Source: Chloroflexota bacterium (GTDB taxonomy: Bacteria; Chloroflexota; Dehalococcoidia; SAR202; UBA6927). From it: a stretch of DNA of 20,138 nt. The translations under genes and the position numbers were made by a program. Below the pieces are notes generated by a model. The model worked only from the letters and a program-made list of their open reading frames with translations, had not been told where the DNA came from and did not search any database. The stretch spans positions 1 to 20,138 of the forward strand of contig PBBT01000025.1 of assembly GCA_002717725.1 (NCBI GenBank), given 5' to 3'. Shown here in pieces: positions 6,577 through 14,407 of this stretch (positions are counted from its first letter, which is position 1; every line of letters begins with the position of its first letter).

Positions 6577-7368
6577 TTATATTTCTTTGTTTTCGACATT
6601 ATACCACTTAAAAAAGACTGCTACTATCATTGCCAGGAAAATAAGGGCGGTCCCTACTTTCATGATTATTCCCCCAATTTGTTGGTCTGTTAGTGGAGAA
6701 ACCCCCCAAATTCTCGGCGCATCCACATACCACTCATAAATAGGGTATGAGGAGAAAGTAATCAATGCAAAAACAATTATTTGTGCAATTGAAAGAGAGA
6801 CCAGGTAAATAATTTGCATTGGGTAGCTAAGTCTAGGAAATTCTTTAATATTGCTCATCAAAGGCCACCACATCATCAGTGCGCTAAGCATAAAACTAAT
6901 GTGTTCGAAAACATGAATCCCATGAAATCTTACGCTTGCGTCGTAGAGCTGTGGTATATGCCACAGAGCAAAAATAAAGTTAAATGTTAAGAATGCGATT
7001 AAAGGGTGAAGAAGTATTTTAAATAGCCCGATAGTTATTTTGTTTTTGCAAAGTATGGGTTGAATGACCCAACTTGGTATTCCAGAAATTAGTAACGGAG
7101 GTGCGACAATTGTGATCAAAATATGTTGCACCATGTGAGCACTGAAAAGATATGTATCACTTAAAATGTGTAGCGGTGAAACCAATGAAAGTAAAATGAT
7201 CAATATTCCGAAAGTAAATCTAATTATTTGACTGGGATTTACATGTTCAGTGGTTGAAAACTTGCTTTTGTATGGACCAACGAGCAGCAGATAAAGTGCT
7301 AATATTAATGTGAGTCCTATGATTGCATCTGGATGAGGATGCCAGTGCAACCAAATTGATGAGTCCAA
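6577..7368 (-). CDS. ctaG: Cytochrome c oxidase assembly factor CtaG (caa3 type)
   Basis: Multi-pass membrane protein of the caa3_CtaG family (PF09678), required for making active caa3 oxidase in Bacillus; it is unrelated to the Cox11-type CtaG of proteobacteria. It has about seven membrane helices. Signature blocks are SPLHILSDTYLFSAHMVQHIL, read here in two parts (SPLHILSDTYLF and SAHMVQHIL), then APPLLISGIPSW, ALWHIPQLYDASV, HVFEHISFML and MMWWPL. The conserved histidines in those blocks could hold copper or heme; this has not been shown. It starts at TTG 7368 behind CGGAG, 37 bases after coxD. Length of 263 is typical. Confidence 0.9.
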   Translation of the reverse strand: MDSSIWLHWHPHPDAIIGLTLILALYLLLVGPYKSKFSTTEHVNPSQIIRFTFGILIILLSLVSPLHILSDTYLFSAHMVQHILITIVAPPLLISGIPSWVIQPILCKNKITIGLFKILLHPLIAFLTFNFIFALWHIPQLYDASVRFHGIHVFEHISFMLSALMMWWPLMSNIKEFPRLSYPMQIIYLVSLSIAQIIVFALITFSSYPIYEWYVDAPRIWGVSPLTDQQIGGIIMKVGTALIFLAMIVAVFFKWYNVENKEI

Positions 7369-7405
7369 GTGTAATCTCCGGATTAAAAGACGGTACTAAA
7401 ATTCG

Positions 7406-7741
7406 TTAAAAAACGAACCAACTGAAAAGAGCCATGAGCGCGAAAATTACTCCAGTAGCAACAACAAACCCAGCGAAAAACATTCCAGTGAATAATTTTG
7501 AGTCATACTTAAGGTGCATATAATACATCACGACTAGTGCGAATTTTCCTACCGAAAGAACTGTAAGAATGGGAATGATCCAATGTCCAAGCCATTCGAA
7601 ATAAAAAACAACAAACTCTAAAGCAGTGACAATTGATAAAATCATCGCAACTTTGAAATATTGTAGAGCTGTTGGATGTCCTGTGTGCACTTCTTCTTCA
7701 GAATGTGCTAAGTTCGAATTGATTTGGTTAGTTTCTTGCAT
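7406..7741 (-). CDS. coxD: Cytochrome c oxidase subunit IV (prokaryotic COX4 type)
   Basis: Small membrane subunit (111 residues) of the caa3/aa3 oxidase, belonging to the bacterial COX4_pro family (PF03626). It has a hydrophilic N-terminus of about 28 residues and three membrane helices. The sequence KFALVVMYYMHLKYD in the middle helix-loop is the family hallmark. The ATG overlaps the TGA of coxC by one base (TGATG at 7739-7743), so translation is probably coupled. The subunit stabilises the CuB/heme a3 core in Bacillus-type enzymes and has no cofactor of its own. Confidence 0.92.
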   Translation of the reverse strand: MQETNQINSNLAHSEEEVHTGHPTALQYFKVAMILSIVTALEFVVFYFEWLGHWIIPILTVLSVGKFALVVMYYMHLKYDSKLFTGMFFAGFVVATGVIFALMALFSWFVF

Positions 7742-8463
7742 CAGTATCCCTCAAATACTCCAAATAAGTATACAACAGTGAAAATAACTATCCAGACAAT
7801 GTCGACAAAGTGCCAGTATAGTGCAGCAAGATCAAGGTCTAGGTTTTTTTCAGGAGTAACTAATTGCGGACGGAAGATAGATAGTAGCAAAATTGATGTT
7901 AGCCAAATTACGCCTAATGTAACGTGAGCTCCGTGGAATCCAGTCAGTGTAAAGAAAGTAGTGCCAAACAGATTTACTCTAGGAGTTAATGGTACAACCT
8001 CCTCAACATGATGAACACCAGGTGTGCATTTCTCAGCAACTTTTTGTTCTAAGGCGGTTAAGTCCTCCATATGGGCACAATCTACTTTGACCTCATGATT
8101 TGCAAAAGTCCTAAATTCAAAAACCTGAAACCCCACGAATGTACTTCCCAAGATAACAGTGGTTCCTAGCCAAATTCGAAATGCTTTCATTTTGTTTTGG
8201 GTGAGCATTGAATATGCAATCACCATACTCATACTGCTCATTAATAAAACAAAAGTACTAACAGTGGTGACAGGGATATCAAAGACATCAATAGGCATGG
8301 GTCCAGTAATACTACGGTTTTTATAAACCAGATATGTAGCGATTAAGGAACCAAAGAACATACAATCGGACCCAAGGAAGGCCCACATTAACATTTTCCG
8401 GTGGTTCAAACCGGTAGTGGTAGGCTCATGTTCGCCGTGAGTTGACGCTACGTCGTGTGCCAA
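7741..8463 (-). CDS. coxC: Cytochrome c oxidase subunit III with a cysteine-bearing insert
   Basis: Membrane subunit that supports proton uptake and turnover stability of the oxidase. Five main helices fit the short five-helix form. Typical motifs are KMLMWAFLGSDCMFFGSL, STFVLLMSSMSM, NLFGTTFFTLTGFHGAHVTLG and the C-terminal YWHFVDIVWIVIFTVVY. Between helices 3 and 4 (about residues 117-163) lies a long hydrophilic loop with Cys129 and Cys146, acidic residues and a histidine pair; related proteins usually have a much shorter link there. It starts at TTG 8463 with AGGAG eight bases upstream, 20 bases after coxA, and overlaps coxD by one base. Confidence 0.93.
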   Translation of the reverse strand: MAHDVASTHGEHEPTTTGLNHRKMLMWAFLGSDCMFFGSLIATYLVYKNRSITGPMPIDVFDIPVTTVSTFVLLMSSMSMVIAYSMLTQNKMKAFRIWLGTTVILGSTFVGFQVFEFRTFANHEVKVDCAHMEDLTALEQKVAEKCTPGVHHVEEVVPLTPRVNLFGTTFFTLTGFHGAHVTLGVIWLTSILLLSIFRPQLVTPEKNLDLDLAALYWHFVDIVWIVIFTVVYLFGVFEGY

Positions 8464-8483
8464 TTATTCACTCCTATAATTTA

Positions 8484-10346
8484 TTAGTGATGGTTATTTT
8501 GTTCTGGGTCAGGGTCATTTACTGGTTCGAAAGACCAAGCGTAAACAGCTATCATTGCTATCGCTGCACCCAGTCCTCCAACAAAGAAATTATAAATAAA
8601 TCCGAACCCTAAAAGCATCAGTCCAAATGAAAGTATTATTGGCCAGTATGATGGCTGAGGTAAGTGAATATCATGGTGGCTTTCATCATCTTCACTTCCA
8701 CCTGATGCAGGCTGAGGTAAGTGATTTGATGTATTTCCATGCTTTGTATTCCACCAATCGTCAAGTGTCTTTACTACGGGTATATTTACAAAGTTGTATT
8801 CTGGAGGGGGAGAAGATATTGACCATTCAAGAGTTCTAGCATCCCAAGGATCATCAGGAGCATCTTCACCATTTCTCCAGTTGGACACCATATTGTAAAT
8901 AAATATCAAGAAAGAGAACGCCATCATAAATGCGCCAATTGTGGACAGCATATTATAAATTTCCCATCCCATTCCTTCATTGTAAATATATATTCTTCTA
9001 GGCATACCGTACATACCAGCGAAGTGCATAGGGAAAAATGAAATGTTAAATCCTATAGTCATTATCCAGAAGTGTAATTTTCCAAGAAATTCGTTATACA
9101 TTTTGCCACTAAATTTGGGGAACCAATAGTAAATTCCGGCCATAATGGCGAAAATTGCACCCCCAAATAAAACATAATGTATGTGGGCTACTATGAAATA
9201 GGTATCTTGTTGTTGGGCATCTGATGGGGCCATGGCGTGCATGACACCACTGATACCACCTATAGTAAACATTGCGATAAATCCTAGTGCGAATAACATT
9301 GGAGTTCGGAAACTAATAGATCCCCCCCATAAAGTTGCTATCCAGTTTAATACTTTGACACCAGTTGGTACCGCTATAGCCATCGTTGTAATTGCGAAAA
9401 CTGAATTGGCAATTGGGCCAAGTCCTACAGTGAACATGTGGTGACTCCATACCATCCATCCCATGAAGGCTATTATTGCGCCAGCAAGGACAACAGCTGG
9501 ATATCCAAATAATGGCTTTTTAGAGAAAGCAGGCAGGATTTCTGAAACTATTCCCATGGCAGGCAATATTAAAATATATACTTCGGGGTGCCCGAAAACC
9601 CAAAATAGGTGCTGCCATAATACTGGGTTAGCTCCTGCGGCAACAACAAAAAAGTTAAATCCAAATACCCTGTCTAAACTTAATTCGAATAAGGCAACTG
9701 TAATTACAGGGAATGCCAAAACTAATAATATTGCAGTTATCAATGACATCCAAGTAAAAATCGGCATTTTCATTAAAGACATTCCGGGGGCTCTTAAGTT
9801 TACAATTGTCACTATGAAGTTAAAAGCTGCGGCAAGTGATGCAACGCCTAAAACCTGAAGGCTTACAATCCAAAGATCAATACCGTGGGATGGATTTGCT
9901 TTTATTCCAGTCAGCGGTGAATATGCGAACCATCCAGCATTTGGTGCGTCAGCAAGTAACCAACTTGATTTCAAAATTATTGCACCAGCCAGGAATGTCC
10001 AGAAACTAAATGCATTAAGTCTGGGAAAAGCAACGTCTCTAGCACCAATCTGTAATGGGATTACGAAATTGAAAAAGGCTGCTCCGAGTGGCATTATAGC
10101 CAAGAAAATCATTGTTGTGCCATGCATTGTAAATAGTTGATTGTAAACTTCAGGTGTCACAAGGTTTTGGTCAGGCAATGCTAGTTGCGCTCTGATTAAT
10201 AATGCTTCTACTCCACCGGAAAGAAAGAGAATAAAAGCTGTGACGCCATAAAGTATACCGATACGTTTATGATCTATAGTCGTGATCCAAGACCATACAC
10301 CGGTCGGATGGACTGGACGAGGAATAGAAAAAACCAAGCTAGCCAT
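8484..10346 (-). CDS. coxA: Cytochrome c oxidase subunit I, A1 type
   Basis: Catalytic subunit that reduces O2 to water and pumps protons; about 14 membrane helices, 620 residues. Low-spin heme ligands are His75 (MHGTT) and His390. CuB ligands are His253 (GHPEVY), His302 and His303. Tyr257 is the cross-linked tyrosine and His388 the heme a3 ligand. Glu255 in GHPEVY, Asp104 (RDVAFPRLN) and Lys331 (PTGVK) mark the D- and K-channels of A1 oxidases. After the usual twelve helices comes a hydrophilic stretch with HLPQP twice, then two extra helices (about 565-607) and an acidic, His-rich end. GGGGGA lies eight bases before the ATG. The gene follows coxB by 45 bases. Confidence 0.98.
   Translation of the reverse strand: MASLVFSIPRPVHPTGVWSWITTIDHKRIGILYGVTAFILFLSGGVEALLIRAQLALPDQNLVTPEVYNQLFTMHGTTMIFLAIMPLGAAFFNFVIPLQIGARDVAFPRLNAFSFWTFLAGAIILKSSWLLADAPNAGWFAYSPLTGIKANPSHGIDLWIVSLQVLGVASLAAAFNFIVTIVNLRAPGMSLMKMPIFTWMSLITAILLVLAFPVITVALFELSLDRVFGFNFFVVAAGANPVLWQHLFWVFGHPEVYILILPAMGIVSEILPAFSKKPLFGYPAVVLAGAIIAFMGWMVWSHHMFTVGLGPIANSVFAITTMAIAVPTGVKVLNWIATLWGGSISFRTPMLFALGFIAMFTIGGISGVMHAMAPSDAQQQDTYFIVAHIHYVLFGGAIFAIMAGIYYWFPKFSGKMYNEFLGKLHFWIMTIGFNISFFPMHFAGMYGMPRRIYIYNEGMGWEIYNMLSTIGAFMMAFSFLIFIYNMVSNWRNGEDAPDDPWDARTLEWSISSPPPEYNFVNIPVVKTLDDWWNTKHGNTSNHLPQPASGGSEDDESHHDIHLPQPSYWPIILSFGLMLLGFGFIYNFFVGGLGAAIAMIAVYAWSFEPVNDPDPEQNNHH
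8653..8724 (-). repeat. Duplicated 15-bp segment inside coxA (HLPQP twice)
   Basis: GGCTGAGGTAAGTGA occurs at 8653-8667 and 8710-8724 on the + strand, 57 bases apart, which is 19 codons in frame. It encodes two copies of S/H-L-P-Q-P in the hydrophilic linker ahead of the last two helices of subunit I. A recent in-frame duplication that later diverged is the simplest reading. Confidence 0.6.
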
Positions 10347-10391
10347 TAGATATATCCCCCGAAGAAGTATTAAGTTTCCGAATCAATTCAT

Positions 10392-11465
10392 TCATTTTAA
10401 AGTTCCTAAATATGCAGCGAGTGCTGAAATTTCAGCTTCAGTGAGTTCGTCAGAATCTTCTTGATAAATAGGTGCATTGGCGGACATCAGATTTCCGGGT
10501 TTAACTTTTTCTGGATTGCGGATCCAAGATTTTAGATTTTGTTGGGTGTTGTTTGTCATACCAGCGGCTAAAGTAGTTCTAGTAGCAACATGTGTAAGAT
10601 CAGGACCAATTTTTCCCATGGCATTTGTGCCTTTTACTTGGTGACATGCCATACATCCGCCTCGGGCTCCCATAAAAATATTTTTTCCTTGGGCAGCAAG
10701 TGGTTCTATTGGTTCTTTTGGCTCAGAAAGTTGGTGTTCGGTCCAAGCAGTGAAATCTTCCATTGATTCAGCGACTACTCTAAATCTCATGTTAGCATGA
10801 GCAACACCACAAAATTCAGCACATTGCCCCAGATATTCTCCAGCTTCATCTGCTTGAAACCATAGATGGTTTTTATTACCTGGCACCATATCAACTTTTC
10901 CGGCTAATTTTGGAACCCAGAAACTGTGAATAACATCATTTGAACGCAAGTTGATAATTACGGGTGTTTCTACAGGAATGTGGATTTCATTCGCAGTATG
11001 CACCCCATATTGTGGATAATCGAATTCAAACCACCATTGATGACCAGTGGCTTCAACAACAATAGCGCCTTCATCAGCACTTAAAGGTGGGTTTGCTGCA
11101 AAAAATACACCAGAAACTGTAGGTATTGCAGCTATTACCAAGATTAACGCCGGGATGACTGTCCAAGTAATTTCAAGGGCTTGATTTCCGTGGGTTTGTT
11201 TTGGAATGCCATCCGTTTTCTTTCTTCGGAATTTTATAATTACGTAAATTAGCGCAGCTTCGACAATAATGAAAACAATTACCCCGAGAGCAAGAATTAT
11301 ATTAAATAAATTTAATTGATTTTGGGCTACAGGGCCCGAAACTTCAAAAGTGGATTGTGAAGATCCATACCCCACACACGACGCAGAAAATAGTGAAATA
11401 ATCAGCAAAGATACAATTAAGTAAAGTATTTTAGCAAACTTGAAATTAAACTTGAATTTGTTCAA
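10392..11465 (-). CDS. coxB: Cytochrome c oxidase subunit II fused to cytochrome c (caa3 type)
   Basis: Accepts electrons at the dinuclear CuA centre and passes them to subunit I. From the chosen start it has an N-terminal lipoprotein-like signal (K-rich, hydrophobic, Cys30 in FSASC), two membrane helices (about 49-78 and 100-122) and the cupredoxin domain. CuA ligands are His180 (IHSFW), Cys215, Cys219, His223 and Met226 (C-x3-C-x3-H-x2-M). A C-terminal cytochrome c domain follows, with CMACH at 271-275 and Met327 (GNLMSANAP) as axial ligand. The open frame extends to a TTG at 11489 without a ribosome site; TTG 11465 gives MNKFKFNFKFAKILYLIV, a proper signal peptide, with GGGG upstream. First gene of the oxidase operon, transcribed from a promoter at 11558-11586. 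The lipobox is imperfect (Ser at -3). Confidence 0.95.
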   Translation of the reverse strand: MNKFKFNFKFAKILYLIVSLLIISLFSASCVGYGSSQSTFEVSGPVAQNQLNLFNIILALGVIVFIIVEAALIYVIIKFRRKKTDGIPKQTHGNQALEITWTVIPALILVIAAIPTVSGVFFAANPPLSADEGAIVVEATGHQWWFEFDYPQYGVHTANEIHIPVETPVIINLRSNDVIHSFWVPKLAGKVDMVPGNKNHLWFQADEAGEYLGQCAEFCGVAHANMRFRVVAESMEDFTAWTEHQLSEPKEPIEPLAAQGKNIFMGARGGCMACHQVKGTNAMGKIGPDLTHVATRTTLAAGMTNNTQQNLKSWIRNPEKVKPGNLMSANAPIYQEDSDELTEAEISALAAYLGTLK

Positions 11466-11557
11466 CCTATGATGCCCCAAAGCCCACAACGGAATTAAAT
11501 TTTTCTACTGCCATGAAGGAAATTTCTAGCGAATTTATATCGCCTACTACGGGGCTT

Positions 11558-11586
11558 AAGATAACATAAGCAAGATTAATCGTCAA
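11558..11586 (-). promoter_or_regulatory. Promoter of the cytochrome oxidase operon
   Basis: On the minus strand TTGACG (11586-11581) is followed after 17 bases by TATCTT (11563-11558), a good sigma70-type arrangement about 95 bases before the coxB start. No operator was recognised. Confidence 0.55.
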
Positions 11587-11653
11587 TGGAATTACAAGGA
11601 AATTTTAAGTATAGATCAATGATTTTGCATAAGGAGACATATGCGTTAAAAGA

Positions 11654-11683
11654 TTGACGAAAAACATTTTAAAAAGCTACAAT
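11654..11683 (+). promoter_or_regulatory. Promoter of tRNA-Lys and probably the amidase
   Basis: TTGACG at 11654-11659, an 18-base spacer and TACAAT at 11678-11683 form a strong sigma70-like promoter. Transcription would start near 11690, about 55 bases before the mature tRNA-Lys. It is divergent from the oxidase promoter 70 bases away. Confidence 0.65.
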
Positions 11684-11745
11684 CGGTAATCATCGGTTTG
11701 TCTAATTATTTTGGTGCGTTACGCAGTTTGTAATATTTGGTTTTA

Positions 11746-11821
11746 GGCCCGCTAGCTCAATTGGCAGAGCAATTGACTCTTAATCAATAGGTTCTCGGTT
11801 CAAGTCCGAGGCGGGTCACCA
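11746..11821 (+). tRNA. tRNA-Lys (anticodon CTT)
   Basis: A 76-base cloverleaf. The acceptor stem GGCCCGC pairs with GCGGGTC (one G-T pair), discriminator A and an encoded CCA at 11819-11821. The D stem is GCTC/GAGC, the anticodon stem ATTGA/TCAAT with loop CTCTTAA (anticodon CTT, reading AAG), and the T stem CTCGG/CCGAG with loop TTCAAGT. The amidase gene starts 26 bases later with no terminator between them. Confidence 0.96.
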
Positions 11822-11847
11822 CCTAAATTCGATTTGGGAGTGAAAAA

Positions 11848-13248
11848 ATGTCCTCTATACCAATTCACTATAAGTCTATTGAAGAGATTCAAAATTCATA
11901 TATTAATAAAACTGAATCTCCTTTGAGTGTAACCAATCATTTCCTTGAAAGAATCCAAAATGTTGATAAGGATTTTCAGAGTTATGCCACAGTAATGTTT
12001 GATGAAGCAATTTCTTCAGCAGAGGCATTATCTGAGCAATTTGATTCAACTCAAAAATTAGATGGGAAATTATTTGGTATTCCTGTAGCAGTAAAAGATT
12101 TGTGCTATACGAAAGATATTCAGACTATGGGAGGGACTGCAGTTCTGGAGGGTGTTAAGCCAGTTTTTGATTCTACGGTAGTGAGGAAATTAAAGTCTGC
12201 TGGAGCTATAATTCTCGGTAAATTGAATTTAACAGAAGGTGCAATGGGCGGATACAATCCTAAGCGCGATGTTCCGAAGAATCCATGGAATAGAGGTAAA
12301 TGGACAGGGTCATCATCAAGTGGTTCGGGGGTTGCGACTTCTGCTGGATTGTGTGTGGGGTCTTTAGGGAGCGATACCGGAGGATCAATAAGATTTCCCT
12401 CTGCTGCTTGTGGGTTAGTTGGTATTAAGCCTACATATGGAAGAGTGAGCAGATACGGAGTTTTGGATCTAGCTGAGTCTTTGGATCATGTAGGTCCAAT
12501 GACTAGGAATGTAGAAGATGCAGCATTAATTTTATCTGCGATTTCTGGGTATGATTCTAACGATCCAACAAGTCTTATGGAGGATGCGCCTGAAATTCGT
12601 TTTTTGGAAGATCTAACGGACTTCACTTTGGGTTATTGTGAAGAATTTGCTGAAGATGGAGTAGATCCAGAAATAGTGAAAGTAGTAAAAGATTCATTGA
12701 AAATATTTGAGAATGCTGGTGCCACTATCAAAAAAATCGATTTTGATAGTATTGACCATTTGCTTCCATCATGGAATGTGCTTTGTACAGCCGAAGCGTT
12801 TAATGCGCATTCTGAATATTTTCCTTCTAGGGCTGACGAATATGGTCCTTGGTTTAGAGAATGGTTGCAAAAAGGATCACAGGTTTCAGCTAGTGAATAT
12901 ATCGAAGCTACTAAAAAACGGTTGCTATGTAATTCGATTATTAATAATGCATTCAATGATATTGATGCATTAGTTACTCCTACTGTCATTCGACTACCTC
13001 ATGATGTTGACGATTCAATTAGTTATGGACCAATGGATGATAGAAGAGGAACAGCTTTTCAGAGGTTTACTGTCCCATTTGATTACAATGGCTTTCCTAC
13101 TATTTCAGTTCCTGCTGGATATAGTCATTCTGGAATGCCATTAAGCATACAAATTGTCGGTAAACACATGCAGGAGTCTACTATTTGTAAAATTGCAGAA
13201 AGGTATCAAGATTCTGTTAAAGCGATTTGGAAAAACCCCATTCCGTGA
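11848..13248 (+). CDS. Amidase signature family hydrolase
   Basis: Cytosolic serine hydrolase that cleaves an amide bond with a Ser-cis-Ser-Lys triad. Lys83 lies in PVAVKDL, the cis-serine in GSSSSGSG (about Ser156), and the nucleophile Ser180 in GSDTGGSIRFPSA. CGLVGIKPTYGRVSRYGVL and DHVGPMTRNVEDAALIL complete the signature. At 466 residues it is typical. GatA of the tRNA-dependent amidotransferase shares this fold, but gatB and gatC are not nearby and the region after the triad is not clearly GatA-like, so a free catabolic amidase is preferred; substrate unknown. The ATG at 11848 is preceded by GGGAG at seven bases. It lies 26 bases after tRNA-Lys and probably shares its transcript. Confidence 0.88.
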   Translation: MSSIPIHYKSIEEIQNSYINKTESPLSVTNHFLERIQNVDKDFQSYATVMFDEAISSAEALSEQFDSTQKLDGKLFGIPVAVKDLCYTKDIQTMGGTAVLEGVKPVFDSTVVRKLKSAGAIILGKLNLTEGAMGGYNPKRDVPKNPWNRGKWTGSSSSGSGVATSAGLCVGSLGSDTGGSIRFPSAACGLVGIKPTYGRVSRYGVLDLAESLDHVGPMTRNVEDAALILSAISGYDSNDPTSLMEDAPEIRFLEDLTDFTLGYCEEFAEDGVDPEIVKVVKDSLKIFENAGATIKKIDFDSIDHLLPSWNVLCTAEAFNAHSEYFPSRADEYGPWFREWLQKGSQVSASEYIEATKKRLLCNSIINNAFNDIDALVTPTVIRLPHDVDDSISYGPMDDRRGTAFQRFTVPFDYNGFPTISVPAGYSHSGMPLSIQIVGKHMQESTICKIAERYQDSVKAIWKNPIP

Positions 13249-13297
13249 GGGGTCATTTAATTGATTAATTAGAGTAAATATTTTTAAGGGGGAATTA

Positions 13298-14395
13298 ATG
13301 GAAATGGACAAGGATCAAATTTTATTTGTGGGCACATATACCCAGCAAATGCTGCATAATGAGAGTACAAATAGTAAGGGTATTTATTCTCTAGGTTTTA
13401 ATTCGAGTGAAGGGAAACTTTCACCTCTTTCATCAATAGGAAATGCGAAAAATCCTTCTTTCTTGACCCTCTCAAAATCAAAGAGATTTTTGTTTGCTGT
13501 TAGTGAGTTATCAGAATTTGATGATGAGTATGGAGGAGGAGTAAGTAGTTTTGAAATCAATGCAAATACGGGAGAATTCAGTTTCATTAATTCAGTTTCA
13601 TCAAAAGGAATTGATCCATGTCACATAATTGTAGATAACACGGATAAATATGTATTGGTTGCAAATTATGGAAGTGGAAGTGTTATTGTTTTGCCATTCA
13701 ACGATGAAGGCACACTGCAAGACCAAACTTGCTTTATTCAACATGCTGGATCAAGCGTTAATCCTGAACGTCAGCAGGGACCTCATGCTCACAGTGTTTC
13801 TTTAGATGACGAAACCGGGAATGTATTTGTTGCTGATTTGGGGCAGGATCGTCTTGTCGGATATATATTAGATTCTGTTTCTGGGTGTTTAAATAAAAAT
13901 AAAATTCCAGACTTTGTAGGAATTCCTGGGTCAGGACCGAGACATTTTGACTTTCATCCCTCGAAGCGATTCGCTTTTTTGATTAATGAACTTAATTCTA
14001 CTATCACTTCTTTTTCGTATGATCAGGCTTTGGGATCATTGAATGAAATTAATTCAGTTTCAACTTTGCCAAAAGGTTTTTCAGGTCAAAATACTACTGC
14101 AGATATTCACGTTGCTCCGAATGGGCGTTTTCTTTATGGTTCAAATAGAGGACATGACAGTATAGCAATATTTGAAATTGACCCTGAGTCAGGATCAATT
14201 TCAGTCATAGGGCACGAACCTATACGGGGGTCAACACCTAGGAATTTTGTGATTCACCCATCTGGGAATCATTTATTGGTTGCAAATCAATCCACAGATA
14301 ACATAGTGGTTTTCGACATTAATGAAGACGGTACTCTAAATTTTTCTGGTCAAGACTATAAGATTCCTAGTCCTGTATGTCTAAAATTCCTTTAA
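13298..14395 (+). CDS. Beta-propeller lactonase family protein (6-phosphogluconolactonase / YbhE type)
   Basis: A seven-bladed beta-propeller of the lactonase family (PF10282), 365 residues, without signal peptide or membrane helix. The repeating blades are visible as SKSKRFLFAVSEL, DKYVLVANYGSGSVIVLPF, GNVFVADLGQDRL, PSKRFAFLINELNSTITSF, NGRFLYGSNRGHDSIAIF and SGNHLLVANQSTDNIVVF. Conserved family residues include GPHAHSV, SGPRHFDFHP and DIHVAPNGRF. Relatives hydrolyse 6-phosphogluconolactone or act as muconate-type cyclases; the pathway here is open, as no pentose-phosphate gene is nearby. A sugar-acid lactone role would suit the dehydratase at 2031 but that is inference. AAGGGGG lies before the ATG, 49 bases after the amidase, in a likely shared operon. 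Confidence 0.88.
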   Translation: MEMDKDQILFVGTYTQQMLHNESTNSKGIYSLGFNSSEGKLSPLSSIGNAKNPSFLTLSKSKRFLFAVSELSEFDDEYGGGVSSFEINANTGEFSFINSVSSKGIDPCHIIVDNTDKYVLVANYGSGSVIVLPFNDEGTLQDQTCFIQHAGSSVNPERQQGPHAHSVSLDDETGNVFVADLGQDRLVGYILDSVSGCLNKNKIPDFVGIPGSGPRHFDFHPSKRFAFLINELNSTITSFSYDQALGSLNEINSVSTLPKGFSGQNTTADIHVAPNGRFLYGSNRGHDSIAIFEIDPESGSISVIGHEPIRGSTPRNFVIHPSGNHLLVANQSTDNIVVFDINEDGTLNFSGQDYKIPSPVCLKFL

Positions 14396-14407
14396 TTGAC
14401 GGTTTTG

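Noticed and set aside
9463..9858. 131-codon open frame antisense to coxA
   Set aside because: Low-complexity, no family resemblance, and it mirrors highly conserved oxidase helices on the other strand.
12633..12989. 118-codon open frame antisense to the amidase
   Set aside because: No ribosome site or recognisable domain; the amidase frame is fully conserved here.
11848..13248. GatA subunit of the Glu-tRNA amidotransferase
   Set aside because: The triad is shared by the whole amidase family, and gatB/gatC are absent from the neighbourhood; not excluded but not supported.
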